A stretch of 64,000 bases of DNA from Actinoallomurus spadix. GTDB taxonomy: Bacteria > Actinomycetota > Actinomycetes > Streptosporangiales > Streptosporangiaceae. The stretch's first letter is position 1, and each line of letters opens with the position of its first letter. The notes below the pieces were generated by a model. The model saw only the letters and a program-made list of their open reading frames with translations, searched no databases and was not told the DNA's origin. The position numbers were made by a program, and so were the translations under genes. This document shows positions 25,740 to 32,810 of the stretch, in pieces. The stretch spans positions 186,001 to 250,000 of the forward strand of contig NZ_JAMXMX010000006.1 in NCBI RefSeq assembly GCF_024055725.1, given 5' to 3'.

Positions 25740-26477
25740 ATGACGAATGAGCGATTGCGCCGAGGGATGCTGCGCGCCGGCTTCGACATCGCCTCTCTCG
25801 CCGCCTCGGCGGAGGTCAGCGAGAAGAGCGTCGAACGCTGGATCCGCGGTGACGTCGTCCCCTACCCGCGCACCCGCTACCGCGTCGCGGCGATCCTGCA
25901 GGAGGACGAGTCCTACCTCTGGCCGCAGTCCGTCGACCGCGCATCGCTCGCTGGCGCCGAACTGGTAGCGACGTGGCCACGCCGGAGCGACGTCCCCCGA
26001 CACCTGTGGACCGAGCTTCTACGGCAGGCGGAACGGAACATCGACTACCTCGCGTTCGCCGGTCTCTTCCTGACCGAGGAACACCCCGACTGGATCCCGA
26101 CGCTCCGGGCCCGGGCGGAGGCCGGTGCACGGGTGCGGTTGCTGATCGGCGACCCGGACGGGCGGCAACTGGCCTACCGGGACACGGAGAAGGAGATCGG
26201 CGGAGGAGTCGCCGGCCGCGTCGCCGCGGTGCTCGCCTACTACCGGCCGCTCGCCGGCCTCGCTGAGATCCGGCTCCACGACACCCCGCTGTACAACAGC
26301 ATCTACCGCTTCGACGACGAGATGCTCGTCAACACCCACGTGTACGGAATCCTCGCCGCCTACACGCCCGTGATGCATGTCCGCCGAGTGGACGGCGCCT
26401 ACTTCAACACCTATCTGGAGAGCTTCGAACGGGTGTGGGCTTCGGCCCGGCCGCTCGACGGGGAGTCGCAAGTATGA
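25740..26477 (+). CDS. XRE-type regulator with DUF5919 (PLD-like) domain
   Basis: A 245-aa protein. The N-terminal HTH ('LRRGMLRAGFDIASLAASAEVSEKSVERWIRGD') is followed by 'ILQEDESYLWP' and a C-terminal DUF5919 domain with phospholipase-D-like layout: 'YLAFAGLFLTEEHPDWIPTLR', 'GARVRLLIGDPDG', 'LHDTPLYNSIYRFDDEMLVNTHVYG' and 'YLESFERVW'. Such regulators are common in streptomycete-like genomes. I take ATG 25740; ATG 25713 would put the start inside a palindromic operator. It is coupled (ATGA) to a NUDIX hydrolase, which suggests the domain senses or acts on a nucleotide-like ligand. Confidence 0.82.
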   Translation: MTNERLRRGMLRAGFDIASLAASAEVSEKSVERWIRGDVVPYPRTRYRVAAILQEDESYLWPQSVDRASLAGAELVATWPRRSDVPRHLWTELLRQAERNIDYLAFAGLFLTEEHPDWIPTLRARAEAGARVRLLIGDPDGRQLAYRDTEKEIGGGVAGRVAAVLAYYRPLAGLAEIRLHDTPLYNSIYRFDDEMLVNTHVYGILAAYTPVMHVRRVDGAYFNTYLESFERVWASARPLDGESQV

Positions 26478-26962
26478 GCCGAACACAGAGGGTCGACCAC
26501 TGGCAGGACCCGGACGCCCCTGAGCCCACGAGCCGTAAGCCGTCTGCGAGCGTCCTGGTGCGCGACGAGGAGGGCCGAGTGCTGCTGCTCCGCCGCACCG
26601 ACAACGGGCTGTGGACGATTCCCACAGGCGGCCTGAAGAAGGGCGAGACAATCACGCAGTGCGGGGCCCGTGAATGCCGGGAAGAGACCGGCGTCGAGAT
26701 CGAGGTCACCGGCCTGGTCGGTGTGTTCACCACCCCGGATCACGTCATTGAGTACCGCAAGGGCGATAAGGTCACCGAGGTCCGGCAGCCGGTGAACATC
26801 TGCCTACGTGCCCGGCCGGTCGGCGGCGAGGTCACCACGACGGATGAGGCATCGGACGTCCGGTGGGTCGACCCGGCCGACCTCGCCGGGTACGAGATCC
26901 ACCCAGCGTTGCGCCGACGCATCGAGCACGGGCTGACCGCGAACGCTCCTCACGTCGACTAA
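26474..26962 (+). CDS. NUDIX hydrolase
   Basis: A 162-aa protein with the Nudix box spread over 'GGLKKGETITQCGARECREETGVEI' (GX5EX7REUXEEXGU satisfied). 'PSASVLVRDEEGRVLLLRRTD' and 'WTIPTGG' precede it. It hydrolyses a nucleoside-diphosphate-linked substrate that cannot be named. ATG overlaps the stop of the DUF5919 regulator, forming a regulator-enzyme pair often seen in actinobacteria. It ends at a strong hairpin. Confidence 0.9.
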   Translation: MSRTQRVDHWQDPDAPEPTSRKPSASVLVRDEEGRVLLLRRTDNGLWTIPTGGLKKGETITQCGARECREETGVEIEVTGLVGVFTTPDHVIEYRKGDKVTEVRQPVNICLRARPVGGEVTTTDEASDVRWVDPADLAGYEIHPALRRRIEHGLTANAPHVD

Positions 26963-26973
26963 CGCATCATGAC

Positions 26974-27005
26974 GATGCCCCGCACGAAGCATCGCGCGGG
27001 GCATC
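26974..27005. terminator. Bidirectional terminator
   Basis: GATGCCCCGC pairs with GCGGGGCATC around a 12-base loop between the convergent NUDIX gene and the leftward early operon. No long T-run on either strand, but symmetry and position fit a shared terminator. Confidence 0.75.
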
Positions 27006-27018
27006 TCCGTTGTGCGGC

Positions 27019-27210
27019 TTACTCGCTGCGGACCAGGCGCAGGTGCCGCTCCGGCATCTCCTCGCGGTCCTGGCGGGCGCTCAGCAATGCGTACTGACGC
27101 CTCACCTCGTCCAGGTCCAACCACGCGGCCATCAGCGTCTCAGCAATCGTCTCCTGCGCCTTCAACTGCCGCTGGAGACGGGCGACCGCGAGCTGGTCAG
27201 CGGTCTTCAC
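27019..27210 (-). CDS. Small helical phage protein
   Basis: A 63-aa protein, almost entirely helical and charged ('DQLAVARLQRQLKAQETIAETLMAAWLDLDEVRRQY'), probably a coiled coil. Last gene of the four-gene leftward early operon, coupled to the DUF6907 gene by overlap. Function unknown. Confidence 0.6.
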   Translation of the reverse strand: MKTADQLAVARLQRQLKAQETIAETLMAAWLDLDEVRRQYALLSARQDREEMPERHLRLVRSE

Positions 27211-27548
27211 TCCCCGGCGTCCTCACCGCGTCCAACCTTCACCAGCCGCCGCAACTCCGCCGCCAGCGCCTCCGCCTCGTCGAGCGTCAGGTGGCCGCCC
27301 CGGTCGGTGTCGTTACGGCCCAGCCAGATGCGCGGCTCACACTCCCGGTAGTGCTGGAGGAGGTACAGCCGCATCTCCTCCGGCTCGCCGTCGAGGTCGA
27401 GCGGGTCGGCGGCCGTCAGCGTGACGGACGCGTCCCGCCCGGCGTGGCTGCGGTCCTCCGGGTGATCGTCGTCGCGGTGCTCGGTCACGAGGAGGCACCA
27501 GGGCGGGCAGTTCCCGGGCAGCCAGTACGGTCGCCTGGTGGCGCTCAC
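27207..27548 (-). CDS. DUF6907 family protein
   Basis: A 113-aa protein with 'LPGNCPPWCLLVTEHRDDDHPEDRSHAG' (CPPWC plus spaced His/Asp) followed by 'EPRIWLGRNDTDRGGHLTLDEAEALAAEL', the DUF6907 pattern. The family is frequent in actinophages and integrative elements and probably binds a metal through Cys and His; function unknown. Starts at GTG overlapping the upstream stop. Confidence 0.8.
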   Translation of the reverse strand: MSATRRPYWLPGNCPPWCLLVTEHRDDDHPEDRSHAGRDASVTLTAADPLDLDGEPEEMRLYLLQHYRECEPRIWLGRNDTDRGGHLTLDEAEALAAELRRLVKVGRGEDAGE

Positions 27549-27802
27549 GCTCCCGCCTCCTCGTCGATCAGCCGTGCGGCCTGCTCGTCGTCGAACACCT
27601 CGGCCATGACCTTCCGGTACTGCTCCACGTCGGAGTCACGGAGGCTGAACAGCGCGGCCGCGATGTGCGCCGTCTCCTGAGCCTCCGGCCCGTCCTCGCC
27701 AAGGTGGGTCAGGGCGTCCCGCCGGTAGTCGTCATAGCGGGCGCTCAGCCTCCTGCCGAGGCGGGCGCACTTCTCCACCTGCGTGCGGTCGATCGCGTTC
27801 AC
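27545..27802 (-). CDS. Early-operon phage protein of unknown function
   Basis: An 85-aa acidic helical protein ('QVEKCARLGRRLSARYDDYRRD', 'FSLRDSDVEQYRKVMAEVFDDEQAARLIDEE'). No motif recognised. Both ends overlap neighbouring genes, so it is part of a single translationally coupled transcript with 27799-28125 and the DUF6907 gene. Confidence 0.6.
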   Translation of the reverse strand: MNAIDRTQVEKCARLGRRLSARYDDYRRDALTHLGEDGPEAQETAHIAAALFSLRDSDVEQYRKVMAEVFDDEQAARLIDEEAGA

Positions 27803-28125
27803 GCGCCGTACCTCCCGTAGCCCTCGGCGGGCATCTCGGCGAGCTTGCCGCGCAGGTACTCGACGTGCCAGGCGACGTTCGCGTCGTCGCGGTCCAGGAC
27901 GCCCCGCAGCATCACCAGGGCCTGCATGACCCGCCGGTCGAGGATCTCCCGGTACACCTCCTCATCGCCCGCCGTGCGCGGGTAGGGGATGTCCAGCGCC
28001 TCGCGCACGGCGGCGAGGGCGTCTCGCCAGTCCGGCGTGCCTCCGTCGCGGCGGCCGGCGGGGTATCCGGCCTGGTAGTTGGGACTCTGGGTGGAGTCGG
28101 GGGCTTCGCCCGTAGGCTTATCCAC
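27799..28125 (-). CDS. First gene of leftward early operon, unknown function
   Basis: A 108-aa protein starting at GTG, with 'GYPAGRRDGGTPDWRDALAAVREAL' and 'RRVMQALVMLRGVLDRDDANVAWHVEYLRGKLAEM'. No family recognised. Its leader (28128-28185) is nearly the same as the leader of the unrelated gene at 29666-29968, pointing to shared control of the two operons. Confidence 0.62.
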   Translation of the reverse strand: MDKPTGEAPDSTQSPNYQAGYPAGRRDGGTPDWRDALAAVREALDIPYPRTAGDEEVYREILDRRVMQALVMLRGVLDRDDANVAWHVEYLRGKLAEMPAEGYGRYGA

Positions 28126-28127
28126 AG

Positions 28128-28185
28128 TCGGACCTCCACTGTCCGATCAGGCCCCGGCCGGTGGTTGCGTCACCGCGTCCGGGGC
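28128..28185 (-). repeat. Duplicated 5' leader, copy A
   Basis: About 58 bases just upstream of the 27799-28125 start, about 80% or more identical by eye to 29972-30030. Read on the minus strand both copies contain CGGAC, the ribosome site GGAGG and GTCCG, so the ribosome site can lie in a hairpin. Shared transcription or translation control is inferred. Confidence 0.65.
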
Positions 28186-28213
28186 TGCTTTATGTCCAGG
28201 TAAATCCTGGATT

Positions 28214-28287
28214 TCGTATTACGATACTCCGCCTCATGATCGGTTCGCAAGATCAAAGGTCGAGCTAGATGCCATGATTCGTATTAC
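28214..28287. promoter_or_regulatory. Operator-like repeats upstream of RHH gene
   Basis: TCGTATTACGA at 28214-28224 is a perfect palindrome around one base; TCGTATTAC recurs at 28279-28287, about 20 bases before the RHH start. Spacing of 65 bases and AT-richness in a GC-rich element suit binding by the ribbon-helix-helix protein encoded next door. Confidence 0.6.
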
Positions 28288-28307
28288 AGAAGCGTGTAGG
28301 AGGGTTC

Positions 28308-28463
28308 ATGGTGGAGAAACCGGTGCGCTCGGTGCGCATCCCGGACGGCCGATGGCAGGCCGTCAAGGACAAGGCCAGACGGGAGAACAAGACGGCCTCC
28401 GACGTCGTCAACGAGGCGCTTGAGGAGCACCTGGCCAAGGACGAACGCCGGAAGAAGAAGTAG
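28308..28463 (+). CDS. Ribbon-helix-helix DNA-binding protein
   Basis: A 51-aa protein with TAGGAGGG before ATG. 'KPVRSVRIPDGRWQAVKDKA' gives the beta strand and first helix, 'TASDVVNEALEEHLAKDE' the second helix, then a basic tail: a CopG/Arc-like RHH repressor. It lies alone between leftward operons and has matching palindromic sites upstream, so it probably represses itself and the divergent early operon. No toxin partner is adjacent. Confidence 0.78.
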   Translation: MVEKPVRSVRIPDGRWQAVKDKARRENKTASDVVNEALEEHLAKDERRKKK

Positions 28464-28490
28464 CCCCCAGACCGTGCGGCCTGGGGGCTA
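28461..28490. terminator. Bidirectional terminator
   Basis: TAGCCCCCAG (which includes the RHH stop codon) pairs perfectly with CTGGGGGCTA at 28481-28490 around a 10-base loop. It separates the RHH gene from the convergent membrane-protein gene. Confidence 0.8.
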
Positions 28491-28505
28491 CTCGCGGACG
28501 CCGGT

Positions 28506-29669
28506 CTACCGGCCGGCGACCCCGGCAGGTACGCCCCGCTCGGCGAGATCGGCGAGGTACGCCTGTACCTCCCTCGCCCGGTCCGTGCCGATCCGCAGCT
28601 GCTTCTTGATCGCGCGAATGCTCGGCACCCTCCCGGCGAGGACCTCCTCGGCGAAGACACCCGCGGCGCGTACCTGGCACTCGTCGGCCTCAGGTACGCG
28701 TACCTCGTCGTCAGGTACACGGCCGTCCTCGTCGAGCCAGCGGACGAGGGACTCGGGGGTTCCGGGGAGCAGGTCATCGTCCAGGGGCCAGCCGAGCGCC
28801 GGGTGGCTCGGCGGCACCCGGTACAGCGGCGAGGACGCCGGCGCGGCCGGGACGGCCCACGGCGCGGCCGGTGACAGGTCGGCGAGCGCCGCCGCGTGGT
28901 ACAGCACGCCGAGCTGATCCACCAGCTCCTCCTGCCGGTCCGGATCCGACGCCAGCCCGGCGTACTCCACCGCGGCCGCCATCACGCGGTCCAGACGACG
29001 CTCCGCCCAGCCGATGCGCCACGCCCGCTCGCCGCGCGCCCGCAGGACCCGCAGCCGCTTCGCCGCGCGCGCGACACGATGCAGACGCCGGTGCACGTCG
29101 ACGTCGGCCGCGGTACGGTCGGCCGGCTCCGCCAGGCCGAGCCAGACGAACAGCCGCTCGGGCGTGACCCGCCAGTGGATCGACCGGCCGGTGATCCGCC
29201 GCCGCTCCACGGCCATGCTGCGCTCCCACAGCCACGCCGCGACGAGCGGCGCGACGAGGCGGAACAGCACCTCAGCGAACGATCGAGCGTCGAGCGCGGA
29301 CAGCACCGCCGACAGGCCGGTGAGCGCCCACACGGCCGCCCCGTCGACCCCGGCCGTGTGCGTCGCCGACTCCGCGACGTTCCGGCGGGCCCGCAGCGCG
29401 GACGTGAACACCGAGACCTCGATGAACGCGAACAGCAGGGCCCGCAGCAGCCCGGAGAAGTGCAGCGTGACGGAGAAGAACCGCCACATGCCCGTACCGG
29501 CCACCGTGGTCGCGATGACGGCCGCGATGACCGTGAGGACGTCTTCGGCCCGCCGACCGCGCGTCAGCTTCCGGACGACGGCCAGGACCAGGACCAGAGC
29601 GACGGCCGCGGCGGCGAGGGCGTACCGGGGGTGCGCCCCGGCCTGGTGGATGAGCTGCGACGTGCTCAC
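28506..29669 (-). CDS. Multi-span membrane protein with C-terminal HTH-like region
   Basis: A 387-aa protein starting at GTG. About four hydrophobic segments fill residues 15-150 (YALAAAAVALVLVLAVV, 'VLTVIAAVIATTVAGTGMWRF', 'LLRALLFAFIEVSVFTSAL', 'RLVAPLVAAWLWE'), followed by a long cytoplasmic part. The end, 'VPSIRAIKKQLRIGTDRAREVQAYL', reads like a winged-helix replication or transfer-protein tail. Proteins of this type are common in actinobacterial integrative elements and have been likened to Spd spread proteins; function here is unknown. Overlaps the upstream gene. Confidence 0.65.
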   Translation of the reverse strand: MSTSQLIHQAGAHPRYALAAAAVALVLVLAVVRKLTRGRRAEDVLTVIAAVIATTVAGTGMWRFFSVTLHFSGLLRALLFAFIEVSVFTSALRARRNVAESATHTAGVDGAAVWALTGLSAVLSALDARSFAEVLFRLVAPLVAAWLWERSMAVERRRITGRSIHWRVTPERLFVWLGLAEPADRTAADVDVHRRLHRVARAAKRLRVLRARGERAWRIGWAERRLDRVMAAAVEYAGLASDPDRQEELVDQLGVLYHAAALADLSPAAPWAVPAAPASSPLYRVPPSHPALGWPLDDDLLPGTPESLVRWLDEDGRVPDDEVRVPEADECQVRAAGVFAEEVLAGRVPSIRAIKKQLRIGTDRAREVQAYLADLAERGVPAGVAGR

Positions 29670-29968
29670 GGGGTCACCTCCCGCGCGGCGGTCAGCGTCT
29701 CCTCGGCAGCGATCTCCTCGGCGGCAAGCCGGATTATGCCCGTGCCGAGAGTGTGCAGGTCGGTGGACAGCTCTTCGTTGCGCTCGCCGATCCGGTGACT
29801 GAGCCGGTACATCACGGCTCGGATCAGCGTCTGCTCGGTATCGGTGAGCCGGCCGTCGCCGTACCCATAGAGCGTGGCGTCACGGAGAGCGGACAGCGTC
29901 CGCTCCGCCCAGGCCGGGCGCTCGGGGTTGCCGCCCGCGGGCGGCGTCATGCTCGTAGGATTCTGCAT
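29666..29968 (-). CDS. Helical prophage protein near attR
   Basis: A 100-aa protein; ATG at 29968 follows GGAGGTCCGACCC. 'WAERTLSALRDATLYGYGDGRLT', 'EQTLIRAVMYRLSHRIGERNEELSTDLHTLGTG' suggest a helical soluble protein. Unknown family. It heads an operon with the membrane protein (overlap at 29666-29669) and carries the same leader as the 27799-28125 gene. Confidence 0.62.
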   Translation of the reverse strand: MQNPTSMTPPAGGNPERPAWAERTLSALRDATLYGYGDGRLTDTEQTLIRAVMYRLSHRIGERNEELSTDLHTLGTGIIRLAAEEIAAEETLTAAREVTP

Positions 29969-29971
29969 GGG

Positions 29972-30030
29972 TCGGACCTCCAGTGTCCGGTCAAGGCCTC
30001 GGCCGGCGTCTGCATCGCCGCGTCCGGGGC
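29972..30030 (-). repeat. Duplicated 5' leader, copy B
   Basis: Partner of 28128-28185. The two share TCGGACCTCCA, TGTCCG, CGGCCGG and CCGCGTCCGGGGC in order with one indel. It directly precedes the 29968 start. The genes downstream are unrelated, so conservation is in the leader itself. Confidence 0.65.
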
Positions 30031-30163
30031 CGTCTTCTTTCACGGGCTGTGGATCTCCGCTGCGGGCCGGTCAGGGGGCCGGGCGCTGTGGGAAATCCGT
30101 GGGATGATCTTGCTCCTGAGGCCGTGTCAGGCCGTGTGATCCCGTGCAATTCCGAGGCTTTTA

Positions 30164-30189
30164 CCTGGTCATATGGCTATATGTCCAGG
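30164..30189. repeat. 26-bp imperfect palindrome near attR
   Basis: The two 13-base halves, CCTGGTCATATGG and CCTGGACATATAG (the latter read on the other strand), differ at two positions. It is AT-rich for this DNA and lies 20 bases from the tRNA fragment, a place for integrase or excisionase arm binding. GGCCGTGT repeats at 30120-30127 and 30130-30137 lie just beyond. Inference. Confidence 0.5.
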
Positions 30190-30208
30190 CTGGGGGATTC
30201 ACTTGACT

Positions 30209-30253
30209 TCCCTGATAAGGATGAGGCCGGTGGTTCAAGTCCACCTAGGCCCA
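30209..30253 (+). other. attR: 3' fragment of tRNA-Ile(GAT)
   Basis: The segment carries the tRNA-Ile anticodon loop and 3' half: CTGATAA loop with GAT anticodon, GGATG stem, variable region, T arm GGTGG-TTCAAGT-CCACC and acceptor strand TAGGCCC with discriminator A. The 5' half is absent; the DNA to the left is phage-like. This is what integration into a tRNA gene leaves at the distal end, the intact tRNA being rebuilt at attL. It marks the right boundary of the prophage. Confidence 0.88.
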
Positions 30254-30260
30254 CGCGAGG

Positions 30261-30304
30261 CGGGCCATCGCGGTCGGCGCTGAAGCGCCTTCCCCGATGG
30301 CCCG
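30261..30304 (+). terminator. Long hairpin after tRNA-Ile remnant
   Basis: CGGGCCATCG (30261-30270) pairs with CGATGGCCCG (30295-30304), and inside it GGCGCT pairs with AGCGCC. It probably ended the original tRNA-Ile transcript. There is no T-run. Confidence 0.55.
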
Positions 30305-30519
30305 CACTGTGTTTTCCGGGGGGACGACCCCCCGAGCCCCCCGATGTGCGGGGCTCCGCCCCCCACGCCCCCCTTGGGCTGGGGTTTCCGGGCCGCTTCC
30401 TTCGGACGACTCTCCACAGGCTCTTGCGGTGACCAGCGTTGTCCCCGTTGGAAGTAGATCTCTAGCCTCACGGGTGCGCGCGTGCCCCGAGCGCTGGCCG
30501 AAATCCTAGAGTCGGTCCC

Positions 30520-30687
30520 GTGCCCACTGACTCACCAGACAGCTTCGCCCGCCCCCGCGTCGCCGCCGGAGTCCTGTTCTACGACGAGCAGGACCGCGTC
30601 CTCATGGTCGTGCCCTCCTACAAGGACTACCGCGACATCCCCGGCGGCTACCTCGAACACGGCGAGCCCATCACTCCCGCATTCTGA
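30520..30687 (+). pseudogene. Truncated NUDIX hydrolase, N-terminal fragment
   Basis: A 55-codon frame from GTG reads 'RPRVAAGVLFYDEQDRVLMV' then 'YRDIPGGYLEHGEP', the first half of a Nudix domain up to the first residues of the Nudix box, and then runs into 'ITPAF' and a stop. The REUXEE helix and the rest of the enzyme are missing. The break suggests an old rearrangement next to the tRNA integration site. Confidence 0.7.
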
Positions 30688-31148
30688 CGCGGCGCGAGCC
30701 CCGTTCTTCGTCGAATTCCGCTGTATTGGATCAAGGCGGCGATGCAAGCGCCGCCGCAGACCGCCCGCTCCGGCACGCCTTACGGGCGCGCGGCGTGGGC
30801 GCCGGTCCCTCCGGCCGTGCCGATCGGGCGGCCAGCCTGACGAAGACCCAACCGCGGACTCTTCCAGCCTCACCAGGCCCGGACCCCTTTCGCGGGACGG
30901 GCGCAGGGCCGTCGGCCAACTTCACTCCGTTCGCCCTTCAAGTCGCCTTCAGCGATTGGCAGGCCGCCCCGCTCACCACATCACGGCTTTGGTAGATCAT
31001 GCCTCCGACGGGGGCGCTCAGGCTCGGGGATGGAGCTGGCCCGCACGCGGGCACGGTGGTCCGTGGTTGGGGTGGAAGCCGGGTCATCCCCTCCGCCGAC
31101 GCCCCAGGACAAGCCAAGCAGACCAGGCCCCGCCGGGGGTAAGGCAGT
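30688..31148. other. Decayed intergenic DNA downstream of the NUDIX fragment
   Basis: About 460 bases without a supported gene. It contains G/C-rich palindromic bits (GGCGGCG-ATGCAAG-CGCCGCC near 30734) but no motif-bearing frame. It may be the remains of the element that truncated the NUDIX gene. Confidence 0.4.
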
Positions 31149-32174
31149 ATGGCCCGGGTGACCAATGCGATAGGTGAGACGTTGGATGACCTACAGCCGC
31201 TGCTGTGGGACCAGCACTGCTGCCTCCCGTTAAGGCCCGACGCCGACGTCGGCCACCTTTTGCGATTCCAGGAGATCGGAGGGAGCTTTGTCTCCGTCAA
31301 CGTCGGCTACGCACCGAACGACGCCGACTCGACGCTGAGGATCCTCGAATCGTTCCGGCGGCAACTCGCCACGGACCAGCGTTTCCTGCTCGCCGGATCG
31401 GCGGCGGATGTGGTCACGGCACAGGCAACCGGCCGGCTTGCCGTCGCATTCGACCTGGAGGACGCTAACCCACTTGACGGCCGACTCGACATGGTCGAGC
31501 GCTATCACCGGTTGGGCGTGCGGACGCTGGTCCCCACCTACAACTACCGCAACGCGGCCGGATCAGGATGCATGGACGCAGAGGACGAGGGCCTGACCGC
31601 CTACGGACGCGCGATGGTGCGAGAGATGAACCGGGTGGGGATAGTCGCCGACGGCTCGCACTCCAGCATCCGCACCGGGCTTGAGCTGTGCGAGGTTTCC
31701 ACCGGGCCGGTCATCTACAGCCACACGTGCATGCGGTCGGTGTGGGAACACGAGCGAAACATCACCGACGAACAGGCCAGAGCTTGCGCCGCGACCGGCG
31801 GGGTGATCGGCATCTCCGGTGTGGGAGTCTTCCTCGGTCCCAACGACATCAGCCTCGATGCGCTGCTCCGCCACTTGGAATACGCGATCGAACTCGTTGG
31901 ACCGGACCACGTCGGCATCGGCACTGACTACCCCTTCGACATCGACGATTTCAATCGCGAGCTCACCGAGAACGCGGAGCTGTTTCCCGAGAGCTACACG
32001 CGCTGGGGGCCGATTCGTTTCGTCGAGCCCGAGACCCTGTCCCCGCTTGCGGCCGTCCTTGCCGACCGTGGCTATCCCGACGAGGCGATCACCGGCATCC
32101 TCGGCGGCAACTTCCTGCGCGTCGCACGTCAGGCGTGGAACCCGGAGGCGCAGAACAGTCCTTCCGCGGGGTGA
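31149..32174 (+). CDS. Peptidase M19 family (membrane dipeptidase-like)
   Basis: A 341-aa TIM-barrel amidohydrolase. Metal-site motifs: WDQHCCLPL (Asp21, His23), 'FDLEDANPL' (Glu104), 'VADGSHSS' (His171) and 'VIYSHTC' (His192), then 'VGIGTDYPFD' and a closing 'GGNFLRV'. It should cleave a dipeptide or an amide-linked small molecule. Compared with the usual DGHNDLP of renal dipeptidase, the second metal-binding Asp is replaced by Cys25, so the zinc site or substrate may differ. It stands alone. Confidence 0.85.
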   Translation: MARVTNAIGETLDDLQPLLWDQHCCLPLRPDADVGHLLRFQEIGGSFVSVNVGYAPNDADSTLRILESFRRQLATDQRFLLAGSAADVVTAQATGRLAVAFDLEDANPLDGRLDMVERYHRLGVRTLVPTYNYRNAAGSGCMDAEDEGLTAYGRAMVREMNRVGIVADGSHSSIRTGLELCEVSTGPVIYSHTCMRSVWEHERNITDEQARACAATGGVIGISGVGVFLGPNDISLDALLRHLEYAIELVGPDHVGIGTDYPFDIDDFNRELTENAELFPESYTRWGPIRFVEPETLSPLAAVLADRGYPDEAITGILGGNFLRVARQAWNPEAQNSPSAG

Positions 32175-32286
32175 TCAACGATCGCTGATGAAGAACCCGA
32201 GCTGACAGCAACGGTGACAGCAACAGGGGCAGACACCGCCGGATGAACGTGGACCCGCGCGGACGGCCCACGTCGGCCGGAGGCTC

Positions 32287-32359
32287 ACCTTGCCGCCGCA
32301 GTAGACCAGCGCTCATGGCATCTGCCCCTTCTGTCTGGCGATGACGACGGCAAGGATCC
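32287..32359. repeat. Dispersed ~70-bp repeat, copy 1
   Basis: Shares CCGCAGTAGACCAGCGCTC, ATCTG-CCCTT-TGTC-GGCGATG and GACGGCAAGGAT-like blocks with copies at 32741-32810 and 33050-33122. In all three the minus strand can encode a 'KGQM'-like stretch, but stops interrupt it, so it is either a decayed gene start or a non-coding element. Confidence 0.65.
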
Positions 32360-32572
32360 GGTTGAGGGGAAGCAGGCAAGCCGAACAGATCAGGACTCAA
32401 GGGGGTGAAGGTCGTTCGTCCGGTGGGGCGCCCTTTATCCCGCCTGGGCCGCTTCCCTGCGGGGTGGGATGACGGCAGAGGGGATGACCCGGCGGGCGGT
32501 GCTGTGGCGAGCGCCGCCAGGGCGTGTCCGTTGCGTGCCCATCGGAGCGGGCCTCAGTTGGCGGCCTGGAAG

Positions 32573-32803
32573 CTAGTGATACTCGTCCGAGACGGCGATC
32601 GCGGTCTCAGCCCAAGTCGTGAAGAGTTCGCAAGTAGGCCATGAAGGGCTTGTCTCCTCGCGCCAGGTGAGATGTACGAGTGCCCATTGAGAACGTTCAG
32701 GCGGCCAGAACAGAACGTCATTGCAACATTCCCTCCGGGCTACCGCCGCGGTAGACCAGCGCTCGTCGTATCTGTCCCTTATGTCCGGCGATGCCGACGG
32801 CAA
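32573..32803 (-). pseudogene. Probable gene remnant, small Trp-rich protein
   Basis: A 76-codon frame whose C-terminal half reads 'VLFWPPERSQWALVHLTW' and 'CELFTTWAETAIAVSDEYH', recalling the C-terminus of small actinobacterial proteins with a WALVHLTW core. The N-terminal third falls in repeat copy 2 and looks unrelated. Third-position GC is lower than in neighbours. I read it as a decayed horizontally acquired gene rather than an intact one. Confidence 0.4.
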
Positions 32804-32810
32804 AGATCGG
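32741..32810. repeat. Dispersed ~70-bp repeat, copy 2
   Basis: Matches copy 1 over TAGACCAGCGCTC and the GGCGATGCCGACGGCAAAGAT block. Spacing between copies is about 450 and 310 bases. All lie in the 1-kb region with no clear gene. Confidence 0.65.

Noticed and set aside
28118-28126. Single TTATCCACA DnaA box in the prophage
   Set aside because: One isolated box overlapping a start codon; no cluster and no reason to assign function.
28506-29669. Conjugative transfer (Spd/Tra) interpretation of the element
   Set aside because: Only the membrane protein hints at it; no FtsK/Tra-like ATPase or Rep gene is present and a full siphovirus structural set is.
1-30253. Integrase or transposase gene in the visible prophage part
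   Set aside because: No tyrosine or serine recombinase motif was found; the integrase is expected to the left of the window.
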